A stretch of 64,000 nucleotides of DNA from Winogradskyella litoriviva (GCF_013249065.1 NZ_JABRWQ010000005.1:62001-126000), one strand, 5' to 3'. Positions 8,508 to 17,407 are shown, counted from the stretch's first letter. Notes: generated by a model from the sequence alone, not told the origin. Program-made: numbers and translations.

Positions 8508-9033
8508 TTGTTTTAATAATTGTGTTTAATGTTACTTCGCAAATTAGAGGAACATTGGTTCCTATTTTATGTTCATCTCCGTAATACCCAAAAGCTTTTT
8601 GGGAAGGAAAAATAAATGTCGCTGATTCTGTTGGTTTTAATAGTTTTAAACCTTCTCGTAAACCTGTAAACAATTCTTCTTTGTCCATTACGTAGGTTTT
8701 ATTGGTGTTTGCGTAAATTTCATCACCTTCTATATTAGAAACATCAAAAGTGAAATCTATTACATCACCAAATTGAGGTTGGGCTTTGTCGCCTTCAACT
8801 TGTGTATTATAAGCATACCAAAAGCCGCTTTCTGAGGCAATGTAATCTCTTTCTGGATTACTATTTATAATATCTTGTATTTGTTTGTTTTCAAGCTCAT
8901 TAAGCTTTCTGTTTCGTTCGGCTGACTCTTTTAAAAAGGAACCCGATTGCACAGATTCTGGTAATCTTGCTTCGGGCGATTTACAGCCAAAAAACACTAA
9001 GGTAATAGCAAATAAAATGAGTAGGTTTTTCAT
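8500..9033 (-). CDS. gldI: Gliding motility-associated peptidyl-prolyl isomerase GldI
   Basis: 177 residues from the ATG at 9033. A longer reading from a TTG at 9063 would hide the lipoprotein signal. That signal, MKNLLILFAITLVFFGC, has a clear lipobox, and the mature part has the FKBP-type fold of GldI (GFWYAYN ... FTFDVSN ... LREGLKLLKPTESATFIFPSQKAFGYYGDEHKIGTN, split here by short motifs). In Flavobacterium, GldI is a lipoprotein required for gliding and type IX secretion. Neighbours are an NrnA-like gene 10 bp upstream and the PPIase fusion overlapping downstream, so the three form an operon. Its presence supports a T9SS, as does the sorting tail on the PL6 enzyme. Confidence 0.88.
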   Translation of the reverse strand: MKNLLILFAITLVFFGCKSPEARLPESVQSGSFLKESAERNRKLNELENKQIQDIINSNPERDYIASESGFWYAYNTQVEGDKAQPQFGDVIDFTFDVSNIEGDEIYANTNKTYVMDKEELFTGLREGLKLLKPTESATFIFPSQKAFGYYGDEHKIGTNVPLICEVTLNTIIKTND

Positions 9034-9043
9034 ATTAATTAAA

Positions 9044-10078
9044 TTAATGTCCGTTTTGGGCAATGGACAATTGGTTTTTATATTGCGGTAATATACTAAT
9101 AAATTTGTTTATGGTTGTTTCCATATTATCATCACTCCGTCCTCCAGCAGCATTTGTATGGCCTCCACCATGGAAATGAGCTCTAGATAATTCATTAACA
9201 GAAAAATCACCTTTACTGCGTAAAGAGATTTTAATTATTTGATCTTGTTTGCTTTCTGTAAACATTGCTGCAAAAATAATACCTTTTAAAGACAAGGCAT
9301 AATTAACAAAACCTTCAGTATCTCCTTTTTTAAAATTAAATTCATCTAATTCAGCCTGAGATAACGTGATGTAGGCAGTTCTTAATTCTGGTATAACTTT
9401 GAGATTTTGTAAGGCACGTCCTAATAACTGTAAACGGTTGTAACTATTAGTGTCGTATATATTATTATGAATTTGTGAGTTTTCTGCACCTTTTTCTATT
9501 AAACATCCAATAACTTCATGTGTTCTTTTAGTGGTTGCAGGAAACCTAAATGAGCCAGTGTCCGTCATTATACCAACATAGAGACAAGTTGCTATTGCGG
9601 CATTTATTTTAGTTTCGTCACCAAGCATTTCAATAAAATTATAGACCATTTCGCAAGTAGAAGACATGCTAACATCCGAGTACATATATTTAGCATAGTC
9701 ATCTGGTTGTTGGTGATGATCTATCATAAATTTAATTGCTTTGGATTGTTCTAATACTCCGGCCATATCATGTCCTGCTCTATGATAAGCATTAAAATCT
9801 AAAGTGAATATAAGGTCCGCTTTCTCAATTAGTGAAATACTTTCTTCGTGTTGAGTTTCAAATTTTAAAACAGAATTGTCGCCAGGTAACCACTTTAAAA
9901 AATCGGGATAATCATTTGGTGCAATAACGGTTGTTTGGTGATTATATAAATTTAAGTAATGATATAAGCCTAGAGTAGAACCCATAGCGTCACCATCTGG
10001 ATTTCTATGAGGAACAATAACTATATGTTTTGGCGTGCTTAAAAGCGTCTTTATTTTTGAAATCTGTGTTTTAATCAT
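9044..10078 (-). CDS. DHH-family phosphoesterase (NrnA-like oligoribonuclease / pAp phosphatase)
   Basis: 344 residues. DHH-domain motifs appear in order: PHRNPDGDAMGS (motif I), FTLDFNAYHRAG (II), MIDHHQQPDD (III, the DHH), TDTGSFRFPATT (IV). A C-terminal DHHA1 domain ends in HFHGGGHTNAAGGRS. This is the layout of NrnA-type enzymes, which degrade nanoRNAs and dephosphorylate 3'-phosphoadenosine 5'-phosphate in the cytoplasm using manganese. It is first in the operon with gldI and the PPIase fusion. The divergent ndk gene shares its 234-bp upstream region. Confidence 0.9.
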   Translation of the reverse strand: MIKTQISKIKTLLSTPKHIVIVPHRNPDGDAMGSTLGLYHYLNLYNHQTTVIAPNDYPDFLKWLPGDNSVLKFETQHEESISLIEKADLIFTLDFNAYHRAGHDMAGVLEQSKAIKFMIDHHQQPDDYAKYMYSDVSMSSTCEMVYNFIEMLGDETKINAAIATCLYVGIMTDTGSFRFPATTKRTHEVIGCLIEKGAENSQIHNNIYDTNSYNRLQLLGRALQNLKVIPELRTAYITLSQAELDEFNFKKGDTEGFVNYALSLKGIIFAAMFTESKQDQIIKISLRSKGDFSVNELSRAHFHGGGHTNAAGGRSDDNMETTINKFISILPQYKNQLSIAQNGH

Positions 10079-10260
10079 AGATGGCGAAGATACATTATTC
10101 AGATATTTTGAAGAATACTTTTAATATGAAATTAAGACAGCTCTAATAATTAGAAATTAGATTCTAATGAATTTAAAAACTTTTCAGCATTAAATATTTT
10201 TAGAAAAAGTAATCTTAGTTATAACAAAATTAACATGGTTTTATTTATTGATTGTGGCTC

Positions 10261-10290
10261 TTGATTAATTAAAGAAATACATTACTTTTG
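10261..10290 (+). promoter_or_regulatory. Candidate ndk promoter
   Basis: A TTG at 10261-10263 is followed after 19 bp by TACTTTTG (10283-10290). Spacing and sequence match the Bacteroidota -33 (TTTG) and -7 (TAnnTTTG) elements, and the ndk ATG lies 22 bp further on. Confidence 0.65.
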
Positions 10291-10312
10291 CAGAATATTT
10301 AAAAAAAGATAC

Positions 10313-10732
10313 ATGGCAACTAACAGAACATTTACAATGTTAAAGCCTGATGCTGTTGAAAAAGGACACATTGGCGCAATTTTAGAAAAGATTTCAGCTT
10401 CGGGTTTTAGAATCGTAGCAATGAAATTAACGCAAATGACTAAAGCAGATGCTGAGGAATTTTATGCAATACATAACGAACGTCCATTTTTTGGAGAGTT
10501 AGTAGAATATATGACTCGTGGCCCTATAGTTGCAGCGGTTTTAGAAAAGGAAAACGCTGTAGAAGATTTTAGAACGTTAATTGGTGCAACTAATCCTGCT
10601 GATGCAGCAGAAGGTACTATTCGTAAAATGTTTGCAGATTCTATTAGCGAAAACGCTGTTCATGGAAGTGATAGTGATGATAATGCAGCTATTGAAAGTG
10701 CGTTCCATTTTGCTGGAAGAGATATGTTTTAA
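10313..10732 (+). CDS. ndk: Nucleoside-diphosphate kinase
   Basis: 139 residues, a normal Ndk length. The nucleotide site [13 protein letters not shown] at the N-terminus and the active-site histidine in NAVHGSDS (His117) are intact. It transfers the gamma phosphate from ATP to nucleoside diphosphates in the cytoplasm. It is a single-gene unit with its own promoter and terminator. Confidence 0.97.
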   Translation: MATNRTFTMLKPDAVEKGHIGAILEKISASGFRIVAMKLTQMTKADAEEFYAIHNERPFFGELVEYMTRGPIVAAVLEKENAVEDFRTLIGATNPADAAEGTIRKMFADSISENAVHGSDSDDNAAIESAFHFAGRDMF

Positions 10733-10752
10733 GAAAAAACATTTATAATATT

Positions 10753-10789
10753 AAAAAAAAAGACCATCTAAAAGGATGGTCTTTTTTTG
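10753..10789. terminator. Bidirectional terminator between ndk and the convergent membrane protein gene
   Basis: Stem AGACCATC / GATGGTCT (10761-10768 and 10775-10782) with a 6-nt loop, an A-run before and a T-run after. Confidence 0.88.
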
Positions 10790-10836
10790 TTTAAATCAAT
10801 TTATAATTAGTTTTAATACAACAACAATTTATTAGA

Positions 10837-11250
10837 CTATAATCTGGTGTCATTAAAGTCGTTTCTAAATTGATTTTCAGATGGTCTTAGATAAATGATA
10901 TATAAAATTAAGACTAGTCCTAATACAATAAAATCGGGTTTTAAAAACAGAATTAAAAAGGCAGCTCCTTCTAAAATAGCTAAACGAATAATTGAAGCGG
11001 TTTGGTAAAATGGAATTTTTTCTTCAAGCTTTAATTTAGTGTCAACCTTTTTTAACTGATTGTTATATAGTAAATTACTGAGGATTATTGCCATTATCGG
11101 AATCATTAGATAAATTATTGAGGATGTATCTATTTTGGGTAGATTAAAATTTTCTACTGAAGTAAGGTTGCCTAAAATGATGTAAGCAACAATTATTCCA
11201 GCACAAATGGCAAGGTGAATAACTTTTATTGGTTTTAATTTCTCATTCAT
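10837..11250 (-). CDS. Hypothetical integral membrane protein
   Basis: 137 residues with four predicted transmembrane helices (about 10-30, 44-62, 85-105 and 107-125) and short loops, ending in a charged tail (RPSENQFRNDFNDTRL). It is not recognised as a named family. It is convergent with ndk across a shared terminator and divergent from the 2TM operon. The four-helix pattern and ATG start support a real gene; nothing indicates a function. Confidence 0.65.
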   Translation of the reverse strand: MNEKLKPIKVIHLAICAGIIVAYIILGNLTSVENFNLPKIDTSSIIYLMIPIMAIILSNLLYNNQLKKVDTKLKLEEKIPFYQTASIIRLAILEGAAFLILFLKPDFIVLGLVLILYIIYLRPSENQFRNDFNDTRL

Positions 11251-11377
11251 TTTCTATTTATTTAGAATGTATACCATCAAGATATGTAATAAGTCTTAAA
11301 TTTAAGATACAATTTCAATAATAAAGGATTTATTTAGGTGAGGTTTTAAACTCTTTTTTATTCATTTTTTAAATATT

Positions 11378-11418
11378 ATACAATTCAGCATTAAAAAAAT
11401 ACAATTCGGTAAGTTCAG
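11378..11418 (+). promoter_or_regulatory. Direct repeats with 21-bp period upstream of the 2TM/LytTR operon
   Basis: ATACAATTC occurs at 11378-11386 and again at 11399-11407, a 21-bp period, and a related TTCAG follows at 11414. LytTR-domain regulators bind pairs of 9-bp direct repeats separated by about 12 bp, which is the same geometry. A -7-like element GATATTTG at 11443-11450 lies downstream, giving the repeats an upstream activator position. The core sequence does not match the published LytTR consensus well. Confidence 0.45.
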
Positions 11419-11471
11419 TTTTAAAAAAGAAGACTTCTATTCGATATTTGTATCAAACAAAACCATTACTT

Positions 11472-11894
11472 ATGAATTTACTCGTAAAAATAACTGTATT
11501 AACCATGATGAGCTTTTTAAGTTTTCAATTAGAAGCTCAAGATAATTTTACAATTACTGTAAAAGTTGAAGACGCTAATAGTAACGACGGTAAAATGTTT
11601 ATAGCACTATATAACACTGAAACGGGATTTTTAAAGCAATCTTACAAAGGTGAAATTAGTGCCATTACCAATAAATCTTGTAAAGTTTTATTTAAAGATA
11701 TTCCAAAAGGTGTTTATGCGGTTTCAATATTTCATGATGAAAACGATAATGGAAAAATGGATACTAATTTTTTTGGTATTCCTTCTGAAGATTATGGGTG
11801 TTCTAATGATGCTACTGGTTTTATGGGACCACCAAAATGGGAGGATGCTAAATTTGAACTAAACAAAAACAAATCAATCACAATATCACTTTAA
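11472..11894 (+). CDS. DUF2141 domain-containing secreted protein
   Basis: 140 residues from the ATG at 11472; an upstream TTG would bury the signal peptide. After the signal (1-22, QLEAQD) comes a DUF2141 beta-sandwich with the hallmarks GKMFIALYNTETGFL, GVYAVSIFHDENDNGKMD and FFGIPSEDYGCSNDA. The family is common in Bacteroidota and its role is unknown. It is first in a tight operon that continues into a periplasmic TPR-like protein, a histidine kinase, 2TM proteins and a LytTR regulator, so it may report on, or be controlled by, that signalling system. Confidence 0.85.
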   Translation: MNLLVKITVLTMMSFLSFQLEAQDNFTITVKVEDANSNDGKMFIALYNTETGFLKQSYKGEISAITNKSCKVLFKDIPKGVYAVSIFHDENDNGKMDTNFFGIPSEDYGCSNDATGFMGPPKWEDAKFELNKNKSITISL

Positions 11895-11904
11895 TTTAAA
11901 AACA

Positions 11905-12534
11905 ATGAAAATGAAGAATACTATAATCATAGCTTTATTAATAATTACAGGATTTGCACAAGCACAAACAAATTTTGAAAAAGGAATGACCAAAGCCTTT
12001 GAGTCTTGGCAGAAAGGGGATACAGATAGTGCTCAAAATATGTTTGAGCGTATAGCAAAAGCAGAGCCAACAGAATGGCTACCTAGTTATTATATAGCAC
12101 AGATAAATAGCTTAAAAAGCTGGAATGAGAAAGATGAAACGATACTAAAAGCACAGTTAGATAAGGCGCAAGAGCATTTAGATTTAGCAATGGCTATAAG
12201 TGAAGATAATGCTGAGCTAATAATAATGCAGGCGCAAATTTTAACCAATTGGGTTGTTTTTGATGGTATGACGTATGGTATGAAGTATGGTGCAAAAATT
12301 TCTGAGTTATATGGCAAAGCGTTAACCTTAGAACCAGAAAATCCAAGAGCAATGTTTTGTAACGCTGACTGGAATTTGAACAGTGCAAAATATTTTGGAA
12401 AAGATACAGCACCTTATTGCGAAGAGATTGAAGTATCCCTAAAACTTTTTGATACCTTTAAGCCAGAGAGCGCATTACATCCTAATTGGGGAAAAGAGCG
12501 TGCAGAAATTGTTGCAAAAGAATGTAAAGCCTAA
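11905..12534 (+). CDS. Secreted TPR-like protein
   Basis: 209 residues with a signal peptide (1-20, GFAQAQ). The mature part is helical with TPR-like repeats: MTKAFESWQKGDTDSAQNMF, a helix pair around 75-105 (LDLAMAISEDNAELIIMQAQ), and one around 130-150 (LYGKALTLEPENPRAMFCNA). It has two or three cysteines near the C-terminus. No enzyme motif is visible. It sits 10 bp after the DUF2141 gene and 12 bp before the histidine kinase, so it is probably a periplasmic partner in the same process. Confidence 0.75.
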   Translation: MKMKNTIIIALLIITGFAQAQTNFEKGMTKAFESWQKGDTDSAQNMFERIAKAEPTEWLPSYYIAQINSLKSWNEKDETILKAQLDKAQEHLDLAMAISEDNAELIIMQAQILTNWVVFDGMTYGMKYGAKISELYGKALTLEPENPRAMFCNADWNLNSAKYFGKDTAPYCEEIEVSLKLFDTFKPESALHPNWGKERAEIVAKECKA

Positions 12535-12546
12535 TAAATTAAACAC

Positions 12547-13896
12547 ATGAAAAGGTCAGTAAAAAAAATCATATTAACTTTTTTAATTGGAAGTGGAATT
12601 TTTCTAATAGGAAAACTTTTTTTCGGAGGTTTTGATTATAAAACAATAAATGATTTTTTTATTGAGTTTGGGTTTTATCAACTCTATGCATTTGTTTTAG
12701 GGTATTCTAATATGGCGTTTTTTGATTATATGGAAAAACGTCACTGGAAAACTGGAGATTCTATAAAGCGCATTATTATTGGAGTTTTAGGAAGTACCAT
12801 TATAACATTAATTGGTTTATTTTTATTAAGAGCTTTTACTTCAGTTGTTATTTACAGTGTGGATTTTCAAACATTTTTAAATAACGAATCTTGGAAAGGC
12901 TACTCCTTTGGTTTATGGATAACACTGACCGTTGTTTCTATTTTTCATGTGATTTATTTTTATAATCGTTATCAAAAGAATAAAGTTAAAGAGCAAAAAA
13001 TAATAGCTGGTACTGCAAGTGCAAAGTTTGATGCTTTAAAAAATCAATTAGATCCACATTTTTTGTTTAACAGCTTAAATGTATTAACAAGTTTAATAGA
13101 GGAAAATCCAGAAAATGCTCAAAAATTCACAACTTCTTTATCTAAGGTTTATCGTTATGTTTTAGAACAAAAAAGTAAAGAATTAGTAACAGTAGATGAA
13201 GAATTAAATTTTGCCAGAACCTATATGTCGCTGTTAAAAATGAGATTTGAAGACAGCATTATTTTTGAGATTCCTGATAAAGCTACAAACCCAGAGAGTA
13301 AAGTTGTACCATTATCATTACAACTTTTACTAGAAAATGCGGTAAAGCATAATATGGTTACATCGAGTAAGCCATTACATATTAAAATATATGAAGACGG
13401 AAATAACTTAGTGGTTATGAATAATCTTCAGCCCAAACAAATTGTAAAAAAGAGTAGTGGAGTTGGTTTAGAAAATATTAAGCAACGTTATCAACTGCTT
13501 TCAACCAGAAAAGTCATCATCAATCAACGAGAAAAGGATTTTGCAGTAGCAATACCTATGCTCACAAAACAAGTATCAATAATGAGAACAACACAAAAAT
13601 CAAAAGATCGTCTTAACGACGATTATGTTAGAGCACGCAAACGTGTAGAAGAATTAAAAGGCTTTTACTATAGTTTAATTTCTTATGTTTTTGTTATTCC
13701 GTTTTTAATATTTATATGGTACACTTATTCAAGACACACCATACAATGGTTTTGGTTTCCAACGTTTGGTTGGGGTTTAAGTTTGGTCATTCAGGCTTAT
13801 AGAGTATATGTAGATAATGGTGCATTAGGAGGTGATTGGGAAAAGCGCAAAATTGAAGAATATATGCGTAAACAAGATAATAATCGTTGGAATTAA
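12547..13896 (+). CDS. LytS-type sensor histidine kinase with C-terminal 2TM domain
   Basis: 449 residues. Four hydrophobic helices lie in the first 140 residues. The His_kinase (LytS/YehU) domain follows: the phospho-acceptor His171 in NQLDPHFLFNSLN, an N-box at 261-269 (LLENAVKHN) and a short G-box (GVGLENI, 305-311). From about 355 a second membrane module is appended: RARKRVEELKGFYYSLISYV, two helices, then DWEKRKIEEYM. This is the same 2TM domain encoded as single proteins by the next four genes. The cognate regulator is surely the LytTR protein at the operon end. The fusion shows that the 2TM domain works with the kinase. Confidence 0.9.
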   Translation: MKRSVKKIILTFLIGSGIFLIGKLFFGGFDYKTINDFFIEFGFYQLYAFVLGYSNMAFFDYMEKRHWKTGDSIKRIIIGVLGSTIITLIGLFLLRAFTSVVIYSVDFQTFLNNESWKGYSFGLWITLTVVSIFHVIYFYNRYQKNKVKEQKIIAGTASAKFDALKNQLDPHFLFNSLNVLTSLIEENPENAQKFTTSLSKVYRYVLEQKSKELVTVDEELNFARTYMSLLKMRFEDSIIFEIPDKATNPESKVVPLSLQLLLENAVKHNMVTSSKPLHIKIYEDGNNLVVMNNLQPKQIVKKSSGVGLENIKQRYQLLSTRKVIINQREKDFAVAIPMLTKQVSIMRTTQKSKDRLNDDYVRARKRVEELKGFYYSLISYVFVIPFLIFIWYTYSRHTIQWFWFPTFGWGLSLVIQAYRVYVDNGALGGDWEKRKIEEYMRKQDNNRWN

Positions 13897-13907
13897 TATT
13901 TGATAAA

Positions 13908-14222
13908 ATGAAAACTAATAATACAGATTTAACATATTTAAAGGCGAAAAATAGAGTAGAAAAGTTAAAGAAATTTTACAACCATTTAGCTGTCTATATT
14001 ATAATTAATTCAATTATTACGGCTTTTAAGGTATTTAATAGCTTAGGTAGTTGGGAAAGTTTTACAAACGAATTATTCAGTTTTGATGTCTTAAGTTCTT
14101 GGACAGTTTGGGGATTAGTTTTAGTAATACACTTAATCTCTGTTGTGTTTTTTCAAGATTGGGAAGAACGAAAAATTGAAGCATATATGAAAAAAGAAAA
14201 TGAAACAAAACGCTGGAATTAA
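13908..14222 (+). CDS. 2TM domain protein 1
   Basis: 104 residues from the ATG at 13908; an in-frame TTG at 13887 would overlap the kinase gene. It has the 2TM domain pattern: an amphipathic start (KAKNRVEKLKKFYNHLAVYI), a first helix, a second helix containing WTVWGLVLVIHL, and the closing signature DWEERKIEAYM. It ends RWN like the kinase. The hydrophobic helices place it in the inner membrane. The family has no known biochemical function. Gaps to its neighbours are 11 bp on both sides. Confidence 0.82.
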   Translation: MKTNNTDLTYLKAKNRVEKLKKFYNHLAVYIIINSIITAFKVFNSLGSWESFTNELFSFDVLSSWTVWGLVLVIHLISVVFFQDWEERKIEAYMKKENETKRWN

Positions 14223-14233
14223 ATTATTGAATT

Positions 14234-14554
14234 ATGAAAACACCAGATTCAGAATTAGATTATATAAAGGCAAAAAATAAAGTTGAAAAACTAAAACGAT
14301 TTTATACACATTTTGCGGTTTACTTTGTTATTAATACGGTAATTACGGCAGTTAAAATAATGCATAACTTAAAAAATGGTGAAACATTTAATGAAGCTTT
14401 TTTTGATTTTGCAACCATAATTACTTGGTTAGTTTGGGGAATTGCAATTGCGCTGCATGCCTTTTCAGTTTTTGGACTTCCACTTATTCTAGGAGAGGAT
14501 TGGGAAGAGCGAAAAATTGAAAAGTTGATGAATGATGAGCTACAAAACGAATAA
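14234..14554 (+). CDS. 2TM domain protein 2
   Basis: 106 residues with the conserved start YIKAKNKVEKLKRFYTHFAVY, a central WLVWGIAIALHAF helix and the end DWEERKIEKLM. It is the closest paralogue of the preceding protein, clearly a tandem duplicate. It lies in the same operon, 12 bp before the next copy. Confidence 0.82.
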   Translation: MKTPDSELDYIKAKNKVEKLKRFYTHFAVYFVINTVITAVKIMHNLKNGETFNEAFFDFATIITWLVWGIAIALHAFSVFGLPLILGEDWEERKIEKLMNDELQNE

Positions 14555-14566
14555 AAATAAAATACA

Positions 14567-14905
14567 ATGGAAAAATATCATATAGAACCTTACGAAGAAT
14601 CTAATAATACAAGTGATTTTAGAAATGAAGAAGCTTATTTAAGAGCTAAAAAAAAGGTAGATGCTATAGTCGGTTTTTATTGGCATTTAGCAGTTTACAT
14701 CGTAGTTAATATATTTTTAATTATTCTAATTGGAGTAAATGCTGGCTTTTCTGGCTTTGGTCCATACGCAACCGCTGTTTTTTGGGGAATAGGATTGGTG
14801 TTTCATTTCTTGGGTGTTTTTGGTCCAAACTTTTTATTCAATAAGGAATGGGAAAACAAAAAAATTCAAGAATTTATGGAGAAAGATAAAGAGCATTGGC
14901 AATAG
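14567..14905 (+). CDS. 2TM domain protein 3
   Basis: 112 residues. It has a longer acidic N-terminal extension (about 25 residues, including EPYEESNN) before the 2TM domain: YLRAKKKVDAIVGFYWHLAVY, a glycine-rich turn (GFSGFGPYA) between the helices, FWGIGLVFHFLGVF and the end EWENKKIQEFM. It is more divergent than copies 1 and 2. No enzymatic residues are apparent. Confidence 0.82.
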   Translation: MEKYHIEPYEESNNTSDFRNEEAYLRAKKKVDAIVGFYWHLAVYIVVNIFLIILIGVNAGFSGFGPYATAVFWGIGLVFHFLGVFGPNFLFNKEWENKKIQEFMEKDKEHWQ

Positions 14906-14920
14906 TTTTAATACATTGTT

Positions 14921-15238
14921 ATGAAACAAGAAATAGAAAAACAGCAGTTAAGAAAAGCAAAAGATAAGGTTAGAAAAGTAAAGATTTTCTATATTCATTT
15001 AGCTGGTTATATTATAGCTGTAGCCCTTCTTTTATATAATTTATATATTGTTGTAGGTCCATATAAAAATAATATCATCAGTTTAAATCTGAGTATTTTA
15101 GTGGCTTGGACCGTTTTTATAATTATACATGGAATAAATGTTTTTAAAGAAAAACAAATTTTTAGAAAGAGTTGGGAAGACAAAAAAACCAAAGATTTTT
15201 TAAACAATAAAGAAGAAGAAACCACTTTTTGGGAATAG
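14921..15238 (+). CDS. 2TM domain protein 4
   Basis: 105 residues and the most divergent copy. It keeps RKAKDKVRKVKIFYIHLAGY, a second helix AWTVFIIIHGINVF and the closing SWEDKKTKDFL, but has lost the WG pair in the second helix. It is the last 2TM gene, 33 bp before the response regulator. Confidence 0.8.
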   Translation: MKQEIEKQQLRKAKDKVRKVKIFYIHLAGYIIAVALLLYNLYIVVGPYKNNIISLNLSILVAWTVFIIIHGINVFKEKQIFRKSWEDKKTKDFLNNKEEETTFWE

Positions 15239-15271
15239 ATAAATTAGTTGTTAAGTAAATAAATTTAAATA

Positions 15272-16027
15272 ATGAATGTAATCATAATAGAAGACGAAAA
15301 ACCTTCAGCAAGACGTCTACAACGTATGTTAAAAACATTAAATATTAATGCAGAAACAATGTTGCATTCAGTTGAAGAATCTATTGATTGGTTTCAGAAT
15401 AACAAACATCCAGATTTGATATTTTTAGATATTCAATTAAGCGATGGTCTGTCTTTTGAGATTTTTGAAGCGATTGAGATAAAATCAGCTGTAATTTTCA
15501 CCACAGCTTATGATGAGTATGCATTACAAGCCTTTAAGCTAAACAGTATAGATTATTTGTTAAAACCAATTGACGACGACGATTTAAAAACCGCAGTAGA
15601 GAAATATAAAGGTAGAACACCACAAAATCAGTCGGTTACTTTAGATTTTAATGATATTAAAAATCTTTTAGTAAACCCAATAGAACGCGAGTACAAAAAA
15701 CGTTTTTCGGTAAAAGTTGGTCAGCATCTTAAACTTATAAATATTGAAGATATAGAATGTATTTATAGCGAAAATAAAGGAACTTATGCTTTTACAAATG
15801 AAGGACGCAATTACCTCTTAGATTCTACTTTAGACCAGTTAGAAGAAGAGTTAGAACCTAATGTATTTTTCCGTATTAGTAGAAAATTTTATGTAAATAT
15901 TAATGCCATTAAAGATATGGTTAGTTATACCAATTCTCGACTTCAAATAAAACTGAATCGTTTTAACGAGCAAGATATTATTGTAGCAAGAGAACGGGTA
16001 AAGGATTTTAAAAACTGGTTAGAATAA
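15272..16027 (+). CDS. LytTR-family response regulator
   Basis: 251 residues. The receiver domain (1-120) has the acidic pair EDE at 7-9, the phospho-acceptor Asp53 in IFLDIQLSDG, the Thr in FTTAYDEYA and the Lys in YLLKPIDD. The LytTR DNA-binding domain (about 140-250) includes KRFSVKVGQHLKLINIEDI and FFRISRKFYVNINAI. It is the expected partner of the LytS-type kinase at the head of the operon and may bind the 21-bp-period repeats upstream of the operon. Its stop codon directly abuts the stop of the convergent gene. Confidence 0.95.
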   Translation: MNVIIIEDEKPSARRLQRMLKTLNINAETMLHSVEESIDWFQNNKHPDLIFLDIQLSDGLSFEIFEAIEIKSAVIFTTAYDEYALQAFKLNSIDYLLKPIDDDDLKTAVEKYKGRTPQNQSVTLDFNDIKNLLVNPIEREYKKRFSVKVGQHLKLINIEDIECIYSENKGTYAFTNEGRNYLLDSTLDQLEEELEPNVFFRISRKFYVNINAIKDMVSYTNSRLQIKLNRFNEQDIIVARERVKDFKNWLE

Positions 16028-17203
16028 TTATTCCTTATCGTCTATTCTGTTTTCATCAAAGGCAGATGGTAATAATTTAGGAATAAACTTTACAAATAAA
16101 GGTAAAAGCAACATGCCTCCAGGTAGCATAAAGATTGCTAAGCTTGGGATAGATTTAAAAATATCTAGTAATTGCGACTGAATTTTCTTCTGCTCTTCGT
16201 CAGTAAGTGTTCGTTGTGTAGATTGTGCTAAAAGCGTCATCGCTTCCTTACTTTCTGATAGTTCTTTAATTAATCGTTTGCTATTTCGGGTAATAAGTTT
16301 AGAAACAACCTTACTACTATTATCGTAAAAACTTTGTGCTAGGTTTTTAGAACTTAAAAATGCAACATCTTCTTTGTGTTCGTCGTAGAATAAATTAATA
16401 TCATTAACAGATTGCGCAATAATTTCGCTATCTAAGATTAAATCATTTTTTAAACGTAACAAGAATTCGCGTTCTTCAGTGTCAATGGTTTTATCCGTCC
16501 AAGACGCCATGCAAACCAAATCAACAACGTATAGTTTTTCTAGAGGTTCAGATATAAAAGATACAGCGTTTTGGTATGTTGGTAGTTCTGAATTTTTATG
16601 ACGAATAGAGCCTTCAAATAATTTTATAAGATTATCATCATACTCTGTTTTTACAGACTTATTGTCTATTACGGAGAATACAATAGTCTCTAGAGCAGAT
16701 TCAAGATTATTTACGTAGTTTTTAATGTCTTTTTCATCTCTTAAAAAGCGTTGATATCCTAAAACATCAACAAACAAAAGAGCATTAATTAAAAAGTAAT
16801 TAAAGTTTTTTGTAATAAAATTATCGTCGATATGAATACGCTTATGAATCATTTTCTCCAATAAACTATCTGGTGTTTTATCTCCAAATAATTCTTCAAA
16901 AAAAGACCGCTTCTGATTACTAATTGCTTTGTAGTATCTAATTAAACTATCTATAAAATCTTCATCAGATTTATGTTTTAAATAAATAAAGTAATAGGTG
17001 AGCAGTAAATTAATTTTGCAACGTTCCTCTTCAGTTAAATCAAAGGGTTTAATAATGTCGAGAACAACTTTAATGTTACTTCCGTAAATAAATCCTGCTT
17101 GTTTTAAGCGGTTATAAAACGCTTCGGTTTCTGTTTGCGAGTATACCGTTTCAGAAACTTGGTTTAATAACTTTTTTATCCAGCCATGAGCTGATGGATT
17201 CAT
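16028..17203 (-). CDS. LETM1-related biofilm-associated protein
   Basis: 391 residues. Mostly helical; the C-terminal part resembles the LETM1 fold: SKEAMTLLAQSTQRTLTDEE, QLLDIFKSIPSLAIFMLPGG and a hydrophobic helix LLLPLFVKFIPKLLPSAFDE. This matches a flavobacterial family annotated as LETM1-related and linked to biofilm formation; eukaryotic LETM1 is an ion-exchange protein, but transfer of that function is not justified. It has one or two C-terminal membrane helices and no signal peptide. It is transcribed alone and meets the response regulator gene stop-to-stop with no gap and no visible terminator. Confidence 0.8.
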   Translation of the reverse strand: MNPSAHGWIKKLLNQVSETVYSQTETEAFYNRLKQAGFIYGSNIKVVLDIIKPFDLTEEERCKINLLLTYYFIYLKHKSDEDFIDSLIRYYKAISNQKRSFFEELFGDKTPDSLLEKMIHKRIHIDDNFITKNFNYFLINALLFVDVLGYQRFLRDEKDIKNYVNNLESALETIVFSVIDNKSVKTEYDDNLIKLFEGSIRHKNSELPTYQNAVSFISEPLEKLYVVDLVCMASWTDKTIDTEEREFLLRLKNDLILDSEIIAQSVNDINLFYDEHKEDVAFLSSKNLAQSFYDNSSKVVSKLITRNSKRLIKELSESKEAMTLLAQSTQRTLTDEEQKKIQSQLLDIFKSIPSLAIFMLPGGMLLLPLFVKFIPKLLPSAFDENRIDDKE

Positions 17204-17407
17204 ATCTTTTAATTTGAAAAGTCAAAGTTAAATTTTTCTATTGATATATCACGATTTATTTCAATAACAAAACCACAACTTTTAATTTTATTCTAGGTGT
17301 CAGAGACGCAAACAATTAACTAAAATCACTAGACTTTAAATCAATAAGACTCCTTATAAACAAAACAATTTCACTATTTTTATAGCCATTATTCAAAACA
17401 AAAAAAC

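Noticed and set aside
9034..9063. Longer N-terminus for GldI from a TTG codon
   Set aside because: It would overlap the upstream phosphoesterase gene and bury the lipoprotein signal; the ATG at 9033 is better.
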